From assembly GCA_964507325.1 (NCBI GenBank), contig CAZDQL010000038.1, forward strand, positions 1 through 57,585: a DNA stretch of 57,585 bases, given 5' to 3'. Every line of letters starts with the position of its first letter. Within the stretch, counting starts at the first letter, position 1. Below the pieces are notes generated by a model. That model was given only the letters and a program-made list of their open reading frames with translations, searched no databases and was not told the DNA's origin. The stretch is from CAZDQL01 sp964507325 (GTDB lineage Bacteria; Planctomycetota; UBA1135; GCA-002686595). A program made the position numbers and the translations under genes. Shown here one piece after another: positions 8,901 to 16,125 of this stretch.

Positions 8901-9280
8901 TCCCCATCCGGATGGGCCAGGATCTGGGCCACCTGCAGGCGCTCGCGCACCGCGTCGGCCTGGGCTCCGCGCTTGCCCGCGGCGGCGCGAGCGGGAAAGC
9001 GCAGGGCATCCAGCCCGAATAGCGCCAGGTCGTCGGCGAAGGCCTCCGCCTCCGCCTCGGAGGAGGCGACCACCAAGAGGGGAGCCGACCGCAGCGCGGG
9101 GCGCGTGGCCAGGTGCGCCAGGAGCAGGGCCTGGCTCGAGCCCCACAGGTTGCCCACCTCGACGCGCTCGCGCTCGTGCAGGAGCTCAAGGACTCGGCGT
9201 GTGACCTCGAGCTCCTCCAACGCGGCGGCGTCCAGCACCGTCCGCGCCGCTGCCTCGTCCACGGTGGCGCCGCTCCTCAC
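5972..9280 (-). CDS. mfd: Transcription-repair coupling factor Mfd
   Basis: This 1102-residue superfamily 2 DNA translocase removes RNA polymerase stalled at lesions and recruits UvrA. The N-terminal third is UvrB-like. A CarD-like RNA polymerase interaction domain (about residues 430-500) contains DLVVHAVHGLARYRG. The motor follows: Walker A GDVGFGKTE near 575, DEEQ box, TATPIPRT, and the helicase C-terminal motifs ATTIIENGLDIP and QLRGRVGRGDQ. The C-terminal Mfd domain is present (LGLDAFLPEEWI, then DRFGRLPEP). The length is normal for the family. I chose the GTG at 9280, which overlaps the rnc stop as GTGA; a second GTG lies 24 bases further in. The open frame extends further upstream, but that part is antisense to real genes. 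Confidence 0.97.
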   Translation of the reverse strand: MRSGATVDEAAARTVLDAAALEELEVTRRVLELLHERERVEVGNLWGSSQALLLAHLATRPALRSAPLLVVASSEAEAEAFADDLALFGLDALRFPARAAAGKRGAQADAVRERLQVAQILAHPDGDRPRALVASLLALLQPIPSVKELEREFLHLRTGELLDAEGLLARLTRRGYTRQPLAEAPGEVSLRGDILDLFPFAADLPVRVELFGDEIESLRSFEPTDQRSVEEHDELELCLAADAGGVRDGQGVQLAELVAGECVVVEVEPLRVEERAERLRRRSADHEHALRTLDQARARRRGLALQSLPGRDISLDTRSVQALEVGMKSAPGALSKAAEGGQRVIVLCLNEADEHRLTQELEAGGALDDVELARGTLSRGFRVPPWGLVVVNHHELKGVLGTRRRARPRHAHKVRAIQSFFELRTGDLVVHAVHGLARYRGLVRMERGGGEEEHLHLVFADEVSLYVPSSRIDMVQRYVGPGGSGLSLDRIGASSFRRRKERVERGLFDMAAELLEVQAKRAVHSRESWRADDELLRDLVGSFPFEDTADQVSADSEIEKDLFAKRPMDRMLCGDVGFGKTELAVRAAFRVVNGGGQVAVLVPTTVLAQQHYDTFRERLADFPVEVAVLSRYVTGKAAKEVAEATAAGRVDVLIGTHRILSKDVRFARLGMVIIDEEQRFGVTHKEHFKQLRAEVDVLTLTATPIPRTLHLSLSGLRDISALTVPPPGRQEIETTVGYTDDEAEIAEVLRRELDRGGQVFFLHNRVASIEGVAERLRQLVPEADYAVGHGQMGSRELRQVMDAFTRGHVDVLVATTIIENGLDIPSAGTILIDDADRFGLAELHQLRGRVGRGDQKAWCYLLVQRGKPLRPVARERIKALEELNHLGAGFGISVKDLELRGAGNILGAEQSGHIAAVGYDMYCRLLRLTIERLQAGEEADTGAPRVEETEAGVELELGLDAFLPEEWIADPTLRLETLRELARIRTDEDAERAAADLRDRFGRLPEPTEALLRTFHLKARLDPFHLVRLAYRGNVYLVQYTDRVGLERLFGGGRAELRRVRSGVAHLVIPAAQRSPGAALEWLERLLQGVESADRMPAGDTP

Positions 9281-9942
9281 GTCTCCGAGTGCTCCCCCTC
9301 GAGCACGTAGAGAGCCTCCACCGCCGCCCAGTGCTCCGCCTCCTTCAGGTTGCGACCCCAGGCGCTGGGGAAGAGCCGCTCCCCGGCGCGGGCGCGCACC
9401 AGGAAGGCGCGCGCGTGGGCCCGCCCCCGGCTCTCGATCTGGTCGTAGCGGGGGAGGCTGCCGAGGTGGCGCTGGCAGTGCTCCTGCAGGAGCTGCTTGG
9501 GGGAGGCCGCCGGGCGCTCGCACACCCGCTCCCCGACGCGCGCCAGGGGACCGGCCAGGGTGGCGCGCACGAAGCGCCGCGCGGCTTCGATCCCCCCGTC
9601 CAGGTACACCGCCCCCAGGAAGGCCTCGTAGAGGTTCGCCATCACCGAGCGCGACAGGGCGCGCCGCCCGAGGCCGCGCCCCACCTGGGCGTGGGAGTCC
9701 AGCTCGATCGCCCGGGCGGCCTCCGCCAGGGTCTTGCGCGACACGATCCAGGCCTTCAACTCGGTCAGGTCCCCCTCGTTCAGGTCGGGGTGGGACTGGT
9801 AGAGCTCCTCCGCCACCAGGAGGTCCAGCGCCGCGTCCCCCAGGAACTCCAGACGTTCGTTGTCCCGCGCCGCGGCGGTGGAGGCGTGGGTCAGGGCCAG
9901 GGATCGGAGCGCCGGGTCGGCGAACTCGTGGTGCAGCGACAT
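9277..9942 (-). CDS. rnc: Ribonuclease III
   Basis: This 221-residue protein is read from the ATG at 9942. It cleaves double-stranded RNA in rRNA and mRNA processing. The signature NERLEFLGDAALD supplies E29, E32 and D36. The second active-site segment reads MANLYEAFLGAVYLDGG, giving E106 but Asn103 where E. coli has Asp114. The C-terminal double-stranded RNA-binding domain (about 147-217) starts SPKQLLQEHCQ and ends in an AAVEALYVLEG helix. It is the first gene of a tightly coupled rnc-mfd-surA-like set. The pairing of rnc with mfd is unusual compared with the common rnc-era order. Upstream in-frame codons to 10065 overlap the divergent ABC gene and are not used. Confidence 0.95.
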   Translation of the reverse strand: MSLHHEFADPALRSLALTHASTAAARDNERLEFLGDAALDLLVAEELYQSHPDLNEGDLTELKAWIVSRKTLAEAARAIELDSHAQVGRGLGRRALSRSVMANLYEAFLGAVYLDGGIEAARRFVRATLAGPLARVGERVCERPAASPKQLLQEHCQRHLGSLPRYDQIESRGRAHARAFLVRARAGERLFPSAWGRNLKEAEHWAAVEALYVLEGEHSET

Positions 9943-10018
9943 CGCGAAAAGGCCGGATTCCCCGAAGGGAAGCGGGCGCGCGGAGAACGGACATGCTAAC
10001 CCCTCCCTCGTCCCGTCC

Positions 10019-10882
10019 ATGAGTGAACCCCAGCTCCCGATCCTGCGGACCTCCGGCTTGACCAAGGTCTACGGCGAGGTGCGCGCCGTGGACGGGCTCG
10101 ACCTGGAGGTGCAGCGCGGGGAGTGCTTCGGTCTCCTGGGACCGAACGGCGCCGGCAAGACCACCACCCTGCGGGTGCTCGCGACCCTGACGCCTCCTGA
10201 CGCGGGGGAGGTGTCGGTCCTGGGTTTCGATCCCGTGGCGGAGGGCGCCCAGGTGCGGCGCCGTCTGGGGGTGGTCCCCCAGGAGGTGGCGCTCTACGAC
10301 ACCCTGAGCGCACGTGAGAACCTGGCCTTCTTCGGGGCGATGTACCGCCTGGCTCCCGACCTCCTGGCGGAGCGCGTCGCCTGGGCCCTCGACCACGCCG
10401 GCCTGACCGAGCGGGGGGACGCGCGGGTGGGGACCTTCTCGGGGGGGATGAAGCGGCGGCTGAACATCGTGGCGGCCCTCTTGCACGAGCCGGAGCTGGT
10501 CTTCCTCGACGAGCCCACCGTGGGGATCGATCCCCAGTCGCGCCATCGCGTCTTCGAGATGGTGGAGGAGCTGAACGCCGCCGGGACCACGATCGTCTAC
10601 ACCACCCACCAGCTGGGGGAGGTGGAACGGCTCTGCGGGCGGATCGCGATCCTCGACCACGGGCGTTCGATCGCCTCCGGGACCCTGACCGAGCTGCAGC
10701 GCCGGGCGCTCGTCGGGCAGGGGCGCGCGGCGGCCCTCGAGCTCCCCCCCGACGCCGACCTGGAAGAGGTGGTGGCGATCCTCTGCGAGCGGGGCATCGA
10801 CGCCCGCCGGCGGGAGGAGGCCCCCGACCTGGAGGAGGTCTTCCTGACCCTCACCGGACACGCCCTGCGCGACGGCGACTGA
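10019..10882 (+). CDS. ABC transporter ATP-binding protein (ABC-2 exporter type)
   Basis: This 287-residue protein starts at the ATG at 10019 (MSEPQLPIL). Walker A is GPNGAGKTT, the signature is FSGGMKRRLNI, Walker B with the catalytic Glu is LVFLDEPTVGID, and the H-loop is YTTHQ. The order matches the drug, polysaccharide or Nat-type exporters that work with a separate ABC-2 permease. The next gene, seven bases downstream, is that permease. The C-terminal extension (after about residue 220) is typical of this subfamily. The substrate cannot be told from the sequence. It is divergent from rnc, with 76 bases between the two starts. Confidence 0.95.
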   Translation: MSEPQLPILRTSGLTKVYGEVRAVDGLDLEVQRGECFGLLGPNGAGKTTTLRVLATLTPPDAGEVSVLGFDPVAEGAQVRRRLGVVPQEVALYDTLSARENLAFFGAMYRLAPDLLAERVAWALDHAGLTERGDARVGTFSGGMKRRLNIVAALLHEPELVFLDEPTVGIDPQSRHRVFEMVEELNAAGTTIVYTTHQLGEVERLCGRIAILDHGRSIASGTLTELQRRALVGQGRAAALELPPDADLEEVVAILCERGIDARRREEAPDLEEVFLTLTGHALRDGD

Positions 10883-10889
10883 GACCTCC

Positions 10890-12125
10890 ATGGCAGCCTT
10901 CAGCGACACCCTCTCCACCGCCTGGACCCTGGCCCGCAAGGACCTCCGCCTCTTCTTCCGCGACCGGACCGCGCTGGCCTTGACCTTCGCCCTGCCGATC
11001 CTTCTGGCGGTCGTCTTCGGCTCCGCCATGGGGGCCATGGGCGGTGGGGGAGGTGGTGGAGCCTCGCCCCGCGTCGAGCTCAGGGTCGAGGACGCAGACG
11101 CCACCCCCGCCAGCGCCCGCCTGGTGCAGCGCCTGACGGACCTCGAAGGGATCCGCGCCGTGGTGGCGCCGGAGGCGCGCCGCGCCGTCGCCAGTGGAGA
11201 CGTCGCCGCGGCGCTGATCGTGCCCGAGGGCTACGGTCAGGCCCTCGAGGCGCGCCAGATCCCGACCCTGCATCTCCTGCGCGACCCCTCGCGGACGATC
11301 TCCCAGCAGGTGATCACCGGCAACCTGGTGCCGCTGCTCGTCGAGTCGGTGATCGCGGAGCTGGGGGCGACCCAACTGCCCGTCCAACTGATGGGATTCG
11401 CGGCCGCGCGCGAACTGGACTTCTCCAGCGACGTGCCAGCCCTCTTGGGGGTGGTCTCCGAGGACGTGACGGGTCGCGACGACGAGGGGATGCACCGGAG
11501 CTGGGGTGCCTCCCACGCCGTCGCCGCCATGGCGGTGATGATGCTGATGTTCAGCCTGGTCGCGGCGGGTGGCTCCCTCCTGGAGGAGGAGGAGGGCGGC
11601 ACCCTCCTGCGCCTGCAGCTCACCCCCGCCGCCGGACCGGCGATCCTGACCGGCAAGCTCCTGATGCTCGCCTGCGTGGGGCTGATGCAGCTCGCGGTGC
11701 TCTTCGCCTTCGGAATGGCGGTCTTCGACGTCCCGGTGCTCGACCACCCCCTGGCCCTGACGCTGACCTCGATCGGCCTGGTGCTCGCCGCCACCGGCCT
11801 GGGGCTCTTCTTCGCCGTGGTGTGCCGCTCCCGCAAGCAGCTCGAGGGCCTCTCGACCCTGGTGATCCTGGTCATGAGCGCCGTGGGCGGCGCCTGGTTC
11901 CCACGCGAGGTCACCCCCGACTGGTTCCAGACGGTGGGGCGGCTGACGATCACCGCCTACGCCATGGACGCCTTCCACGGGATTCTCTGGTACGGCAAGG
12001 GCCTCTTGGCGACGGCGGAGCGCAGCGGGGTGTGGTTCGACGTGGCGGTGCTGTACGGGGTCGGGATCGTCCTGAGCGTGCTCGCCTCGCGCCTCTACCG
12101 GCGACGCTTCGTGCAGGGCGCCTGA
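10890..12125 (+). CDS. ABC-2 type transporter permease
   Basis: This 411-residue integral membrane protein begins with a cytoplasmic helix (LARKDLRLFFRDRTALA). A first transmembrane segment (about residues 28-50) follows, then a Gly run, and a long extracytoplasmic region (about 60-205). Five further membrane segments fill the C-terminal half. This is the layout of ABC-2/YhgE-like permeases. SLLEEEEGGTLLRLQLTPA between the second and third helices is the usual cytoplasmic loop (E-E-x-x-G-T). It forms a two-gene exporter with the preceding ATPase. Confidence 0.93.
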   Translation: MAAFSDTLSTAWTLARKDLRLFFRDRTALALTFALPILLAVVFGSAMGAMGGGGGGGASPRVELRVEDADATPASARLVQRLTDLEGIRAVVAPEARRAVASGDVAAALIVPEGYGQALEARQIPTLHLLRDPSRTISQQVITGNLVPLLVESVIAELGATQLPVQLMGFAAARELDFSSDVPALLGVVSEDVTGRDDEGMHRSWGASHAVAAMAVMMLMFSLVAAGGSLLEEEEGGTLLRLQLTPAAGPAILTGKLLMLACVGLMQLAVLFAFGMAVFDVPVLDHPLALTLTSIGLVLAATGLGLFFAVVCRSRKQLEGLSTLVILVMSAVGGAWFPREVTPDWFQTVGRLTITAYAMDAFHGILWYGKGLLATAERSGVWFDVAVLYGVGIVLSVLASRLYRRRFVQGA

Positions 12126-12341
12126 ACTGCCTCCCTTCCGTGTGCTTCCCTGGGGGCCTGTCGCCGCAAACCCGCTACCACCAAGGACTTCGAGCGTTTG
12201 CCTCCCGGAGCAGGCCCTCCTGACCTCCGGGGGCTCTCGGCAGCCGGCCCGAGAGGTGGAGAGGCCAGCGAAATGCGGGCGCCGAGGCGCCGCGTGCCCA
12301 CTGAAGGGGGGCAGTTCAGGAGGCGTAGACTGGGGGGGGCG

Positions 12342-12533
12342 ATGGCCGACTTCCGCCCGCGACCCGACGACGAGCTCGTCGAGCCCCTCTTCGGGGGCCT
12401 CGGGGTGCGCGCCGAGGAGCCCGGAGGGGACATCCCCGGGCGCGTGGTCAAGGGTCGGCGCTGGCTCCCGTTCCTGCTCGCGGCGGCGCTGATCGCGGTG
12501 GGGCTCGCCGCTTGGGCGTGGCTGGGGGAGTAG
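12342..12533 (+). CDS. Small single-pass membrane protein, unknown function
   Basis: This short gene encodes 63 residues from the ATG at 12342. The soluble N-terminal part is acidic (MADFRPRPDDELVEPLFGGL), followed by a basic VVKGRRW and one transmembrane helix (about residues 43-60, LPFLLAAALIAVGLAAW). A G-run just upstream of the ATG could serve as ribosome binding site. It is separated from the ABC permease by about 215 bases in which I see nothing. I do not recognise a family. The basic-then-hydrophobic layout supports a real protein, but a longer frame in the same phase begins at 12198. Confidence 0.55.
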   Translation: MADFRPRPDDELVEPLFGGLGVRAEEPGGDIPGRVVKGRRWLPFLLAAALIAVGLAAWAWLGE

Positions 12534-12566
12534 CCCGGGGGAGGGGAGGGAGAGGCCCGCCGTTCC

Positions 12567-13973
12567 TCAGGCCGCGATCGGCTCCGACTCGTCCTCCTCG
12601 TCGCGCAGCCGGCGTTCGATCAGGCGCGCCAGGGCCATCCGCTCCCGCCTGAGCTCGTTCGCCTGATCGAAGAGGGGATCCTCGTTCCGGTGGAGCTGCT
12701 CGTCGAAGGTCGCGACGTGCAGGAGGTAGAGCGCCGCCTGGGCTGCGAGATCCTCGGTGGCATCGCCCTCTTCCGCGGTGGGGGTCCAGCCGGGGTGGTC
12801 CAGGATCTCGCTCAGCTCGGCCCAGATGCGCCGGGGGCTGCTGTGACGCTGGAGGATGCCGGTCTGCACCTGGAAGTGAACGAGATCGAAGAGCGCCGGC
12901 GCCTCCATCAGGGCCTGCTCCCAGTCGAAGGCGCGCAGGTGGCCCTTGCGCAGGGCGATGTTCCACGGCGTGAAGTCACCGTGCGCCATGCAGCAGGGGA
13001 TCGAGCTGCCCGCCAGGCGCGAGGAGAGCGCGTCGCGCAGCGCGGTGAAGGTCGCGTGCCACTCCCCGTCCACGTCACCCTTCAGGGCCTCCAGCCGCGT
13101 GGACGCCGCCCGGAAGATGCGCAGGTCCTCGAAGGGGACCTGGCACTGGGTGTGCCACCGCAGGGCGACCAGGAAGGCCAGGTGCTCGCTGCCGAAGCGG
13201 TTCCCCGAGTGCCCGCCCGCGATGTCCTCCTGAATCAGCCAGGAAGCGTGCTTCCCCTCGCCGTGGGCGATGAAGGAGGGCCCGAAGGTGCCCTCGGGAG
13301 AGTTGCGCCCCAAGAGGGCCAGGGTGCGGGCCTCGCGGAGGATCCTCCTCCTCGCCCGCTTGGTCAGGGACAGCTTGACCACTCCCCGCGCCATGCCCCA
13401 GCGATCCACGACCCGCGCGACCGCCTTGCGATGGGGGCCCGGGACACCCAGGGCGATGGCGAAGGAGGTCGCCTCCACCTCGCCGATCCACGGGATCTCC
13501 GCCGCTCCCGCCCGGCCCTTGATCACCACGTGCAGCTCCGCCAATCCGAGGGAGCGGGTCAATCTCCGGCGCCACCCCCGCTCGAGCATGCGCCGCCCGA
13601 GCCTGTCGCGGCGCCGGCCGCTGGGCAGCAGGGGCAGGCCCGCGGCGAATCCATCGCGATCGGGGGGCAGGAGGACCTGGCTCTCGCCCGCGCCCGGCAG
13701 GACGAACCACTGGTGATGGCGGCCCACTTCCGGGAGGCCGCGGACCCAACGCTCGAGGAGCGGGGGACGAACGAGACGCCCGACGCGCTCGAGGGCGCCG
13801 CGGGCTCGCTCGACGATCACCAGGGCCTTCCCCGGGGGGAGCCGCAGCCAGGCGTTCACCAGGGCCTTGCGAGTCGCGCTTTCTTCCACGCCCAACACGA
13901 CCGGCTTCACGAGGGGGCTCGAGAGGGCGGGGAACCAGCTCTCCAGGCAGTAGGGCAGTGCGGGGCGGGACAT
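12567..13973 (-). CDS. APH/choline-kinase-type phosphotransferase
   Basis: This 468-residue protein has a kinase-like C-terminal half. The catalytic loop is HGDFTPWN at residues 331-338 and the metal-binding Asp is in DWEQ at 350-353. These are the Brenner-type motifs of aminoglycoside phosphotransferases and choline kinases. The N-terminal half, rich in Arg and hydrophobic stretches, has KLSLTKRARRRILREA around 199-214, which may hold the ATP-binding lysine. Family members phosphorylate small hydroxyl compounds; the substrate here is unknown. It may be linked to polysaccharide or lipid metabolism rather than drug resistance, since no resistance context is present. It lies downstream of the dGTPase-like gene on the same strand, after 69 bases. 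Confidence 0.8.
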   Translation of the reverse strand: MSRPALPYCLESWFPALSSPLVKPVVLGVEESATRKALVNAWLRLPPGKALVIVERARGALERVGRLVRPPLLERWVRGLPEVGRHHQWFVLPGAGESQVLLPPDRDGFAAGLPLLPSGRRRDRLGRRMLERGWRRRLTRSLGLAELHVVIKGRAGAAEIPWIGEVEATSFAIALGVPGPHRKAVARVVDRWGMARGVVKLSLTKRARRRILREARTLALLGRNSPEGTFGPSFIAHGEGKHASWLIQEDIAGGHSGNRFGSEHLAFLVALRWHTQCQVPFEDLRIFRAASTRLEALKGDVDGEWHATFTALRDALSSRLAGSSIPCCMAHGDFTPWNIALRKGHLRAFDWEQALMEAPALFDLVHFQVQTGILQRHSSPRRIWAELSEILDHPGWTPTAEEGDATEDLAAQAALYLLHVATFDEQLHRNEDPLFDQANELRRERMALARLIERRLRDEEDESEPIAA

Positions 13974-14042
13974 CGGGGGAGGACCCCCCGCTAGTTCGGC
14001 AGAGCGCCGCGGGCCCTTGAGTGGTCCCCGAAGTTGCCTCGC

Positions 14043-15233
14043 TCACCCCGAGCGCGGGAACTGCGCCAATTCGGGATCCACCAGGCGCCCCACCTCCTCC
14101 TGCACGAAGCGGTCGGTCATCCCGGCCAGGTAGTCGCAGATGGCCTGCTCCAAGCCGACCTCCTCCGCCCAGCTCCGGTACCAGGGGGAGAGCTCCTCCG
14201 GCCGTGCCCGGTACGCCTCGAAGAGACGCGAGAGGACCTCGCGGGCGTAGACCAGGAAGCGCTCCAGATGGGGGTGCCGGTAGAAGCGGCGGTACAGGAA
14301 GGCCTGCAGCTCCGCCACCTGCTCGCCCAGGCGTGCACCGTGACGGACGAGGAGGCGGTCGTGGGCCTGGACCTGGCTGGATTCCCGCACGCCCGACTCC
14401 TCGATCGAGGCGTGGGAGGACTCGATCAGGTCGACGATGCAGGCGCCGATCAGCTCGTTGGCGACGCGCTGCACGCGCAGCTTGGGGTCGTCCAGCTCGA
14501 CGAAGCCCGGGTGGCGCGCGGCTGCGCGCTCGCGGGCCTCGCGCCACAGGGACACCTCCCCGCGCACTTCCTCCTCGCTGAACATCCCGGCCAGGATGCC
14601 GTCCTCCAGGTCGTGCTTGCCGTAGGCGGTGGAGTCGGCCTGGTCGACCACCTGCGCCTCCAGCAGGGGGCGCCGCGGGCGGGGCTGGAACTCCGCCGGC
14701 CAGTCCTCGTCGGTCTCGTGCTTGAGGAGGGACTCGCGCACCTCGCGGGTCAGGTTCAGGCCGGGGTAGTCGGGGCTGCGGCGTTCGAGTCGGTCGATCA
14801 CCCGCAGCACCTGGGCGTTGTGGCGGAAGCCACCCTGCGACCGCATCAACTCGTCGAGGGCCCACTCGCCGCGGTGGCCGAAGGGGGGGTGCCCCAGGTC
14901 GTGCGCCAGGGCCACCGCCTCACAGAGGGGCTCGTTCAAGCGCAGCGCGGAGCCCACGCTGCGGGCGACCTGGCACACCTCGAGGGAGTGGGAGAGGCGC
15001 GTGCGGTAGGCGTCCCCCTCGGAGTTGACGAAGACCTGGGTCTTGTACATCAGCCGGCGGAAGGCCGTGCTGTGGGTGACGCGGTCGCGGTCGCGCTCGA
15101 AGCAGGTGCGCAGGTGGTCGGGTCGCTCGGGGTGGGCCCGACCGCGAGAGGCGGCGCTCCTGGCGGCGTAGGGGGCCAGGTCGCGCTCTTCCCGCTCCTG
15201 GCGGGCGTGGCGGGTGTGCAGCTCGACTCTCAC
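14043..15233 (-). CDS. dgt: dGTPase-like HD-domain deoxynucleoside triphosphate triphosphohydrolase
   Basis: This 396-residue protein has the HD-superfamily metal ligands in order: H82 in RLSHSLEV, H111-D112 in AHDLGHPPFGH, and D200 in VDQADSTAY. The family hydrolyses dNTPs to deoxynucleoside and triphosphate, keeping dNTP pools in balance. The N-terminal THSTAFRRLMYKTQVF matches the family signature. The length fits the shorter dGTPase-like class. The symbol marks the family; substrate preference is not established. The divergent neighbour starts 134 bases away. Confidence 0.92.
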   Translation of the reverse strand: MRVELHTRHARQEREERDLAPYAARSAASRGRAHPERPDHLRTCFERDRDRVTHSTAFRRLMYKTQVFVNSEGDAYRTRLSHSLEVCQVARSVGSALRLNEPLCEAVALAHDLGHPPFGHRGEWALDELMRSQGGFRHNAQVLRVIDRLERRSPDYPGLNLTREVRESLLKHETDEDWPAEFQPRPRRPLLEAQVVDQADSTAYGKHDLEDGILAGMFSEEEVRGEVSLWREARERAAARHPGFVELDDPKLRVQRVANELIGACIVDLIESSHASIEESGVRESSQVQAHDRLLVRHGARLGEQVAELQAFLYRRFYRHPHLERFLVYAREVLSRLFEAYRARPEELSPWYRSWAEEVGLEQAICDYLAGMTDRFVQEEVGRLVDPELAQFPRSG

Positions 15234-15366
15234 GACGCGACTCGGGGTTCAGGCGAGTCTACGGGGGAGGAGCTGGGGTGGTGGGGGGGCAGTTCGGCCA
15301 TCTTCGAGGTCGGCGAGCAATCGACGGAGCAGGAAGCCTGCGGCCGGGTACGATCCCCGCTGCCCC

Positions 15367-16104
15367 ATGAGCTCCGAGCCCTGGTACGTCGCCGCCTTCC
15401 GCGAGGAGTACACCCGGGTCTACGCCCACCGCGACCTACCCTCGGCACGCCGCGAGATCGCGCACGTCTTGGCGCTGGGGGCCGGTGGGCGAGTGCTCGA
15501 TCTGTGCTGCGGCTTCGGTCGCCACAGCCTGGCTCTGCGGGAGCGGGGCGTGGAGGTGGTCGGCCTCGACCTCTCGGCCGAGCTCCTGACGCGCGCGGCC
15601 GACCTGCCGGAGGCGGGGCTCTTGGCCGGTCGCCTGCTGCGTGCCGACGCGCGCGCCCTGCCCTTCGCCGCTGGGAGCTTCGATTCCATCCTGAACCTCT
15701 TCTCCTCCTTCGGCTACTTCGGCGCCGAGGGGGACGCCCGGGTGGCGGCGGAGATGGGGCGCGTGCTGCGCTCCGGCGGCGTGGCGCTCCTGGACCTGAT
15801 GAACCCACCCCGCGTGCGCGCGGAGCTCGTGGCGGAGTCGCGGTCGGAACGGGATGGGACGGTCCTGGTCGAACGCCGTCGTCTGCGGGATGGCGGGCGC
15901 GAGGTGGTCAAGGAGGTCTCCCTCACCCTGCCGGACGGGGAGCGCCGCTCGTGGTGCGAGGAGGTGCGGCTCTACGAGCTGGACGAGCTCCTCGCTCTCA
16001 TGGAACCTCGAGGCTTCGCGCTCGTCGGCGCGCGCGGCGACTTCGCCGGGGCGCCCCACGACGCCGCTTCGGAGCGACAGATCGTCCTGTTGCGCAGGCG
16101 CTGA
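15367..16104 (+). CDS. Class I SAM-dependent methyltransferase
   Basis: This 245-residue protein starts at the ATG at 15367. The SAM-binding motif I is VLDLCCGFGRHSLALRERG, the acidic end of strand 2 is VVGLDLS, and motif IV is FDSILNLFSSFGYF. LRSGGVALLDLMNP follows, and a beta-rich C-terminus includes SWCEEVRLYELDEL. The overall look is of small-molecule methyltransferases. Neither substrate nor pathway can be inferred from the neighbours. It converges with the kinase gene, with 21 bases between the stops. Confidence 0.9.
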   Translation: MSSEPWYVAAFREEYTRVYAHRDLPSARREIAHVLALGAGGRVLDLCCGFGRHSLALRERGVEVVGLDLSAELLTRAADLPEAGLLAGRLLRADARALPFAAGSFDSILNLFSSFGYFGAEGDARVAAEMGRVLRSGGVALLDLMNPPRVRAELVAESRSERDGTVLVERRRLRDGGREVVKEVSLTLPDGERRSWCEEVRLYELDELLALMEPRGFALVGARGDFAGAPHDAASERQIVLLRRR

Positions 16105-16125
16105 AGGACGGCCTCCGCGTCGGTC

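Noticed and set aside
9281..11104. Minus-strand frame of 1710 codons extending mfd upstream
   Set aside because: The extra part is antisense to the ABC genes and lies across rnc. Mfd similarity begins right after the GTG at 9280.
12126..12341. Terminator after the ABC permease
   Set aside because: The only inverted repeat (GGCGC-CGAG-GCGCC) has a 5-bp stem and no T-tract, which is not convincing in GC-rich DNA.
12567..13973. Antibiotic resistance gene (aminoglycoside phosphotransferase)
   Set aside because: Only the generic kinase motifs match. Length and context do not fit known resistance enzymes, and no mobile element is present.
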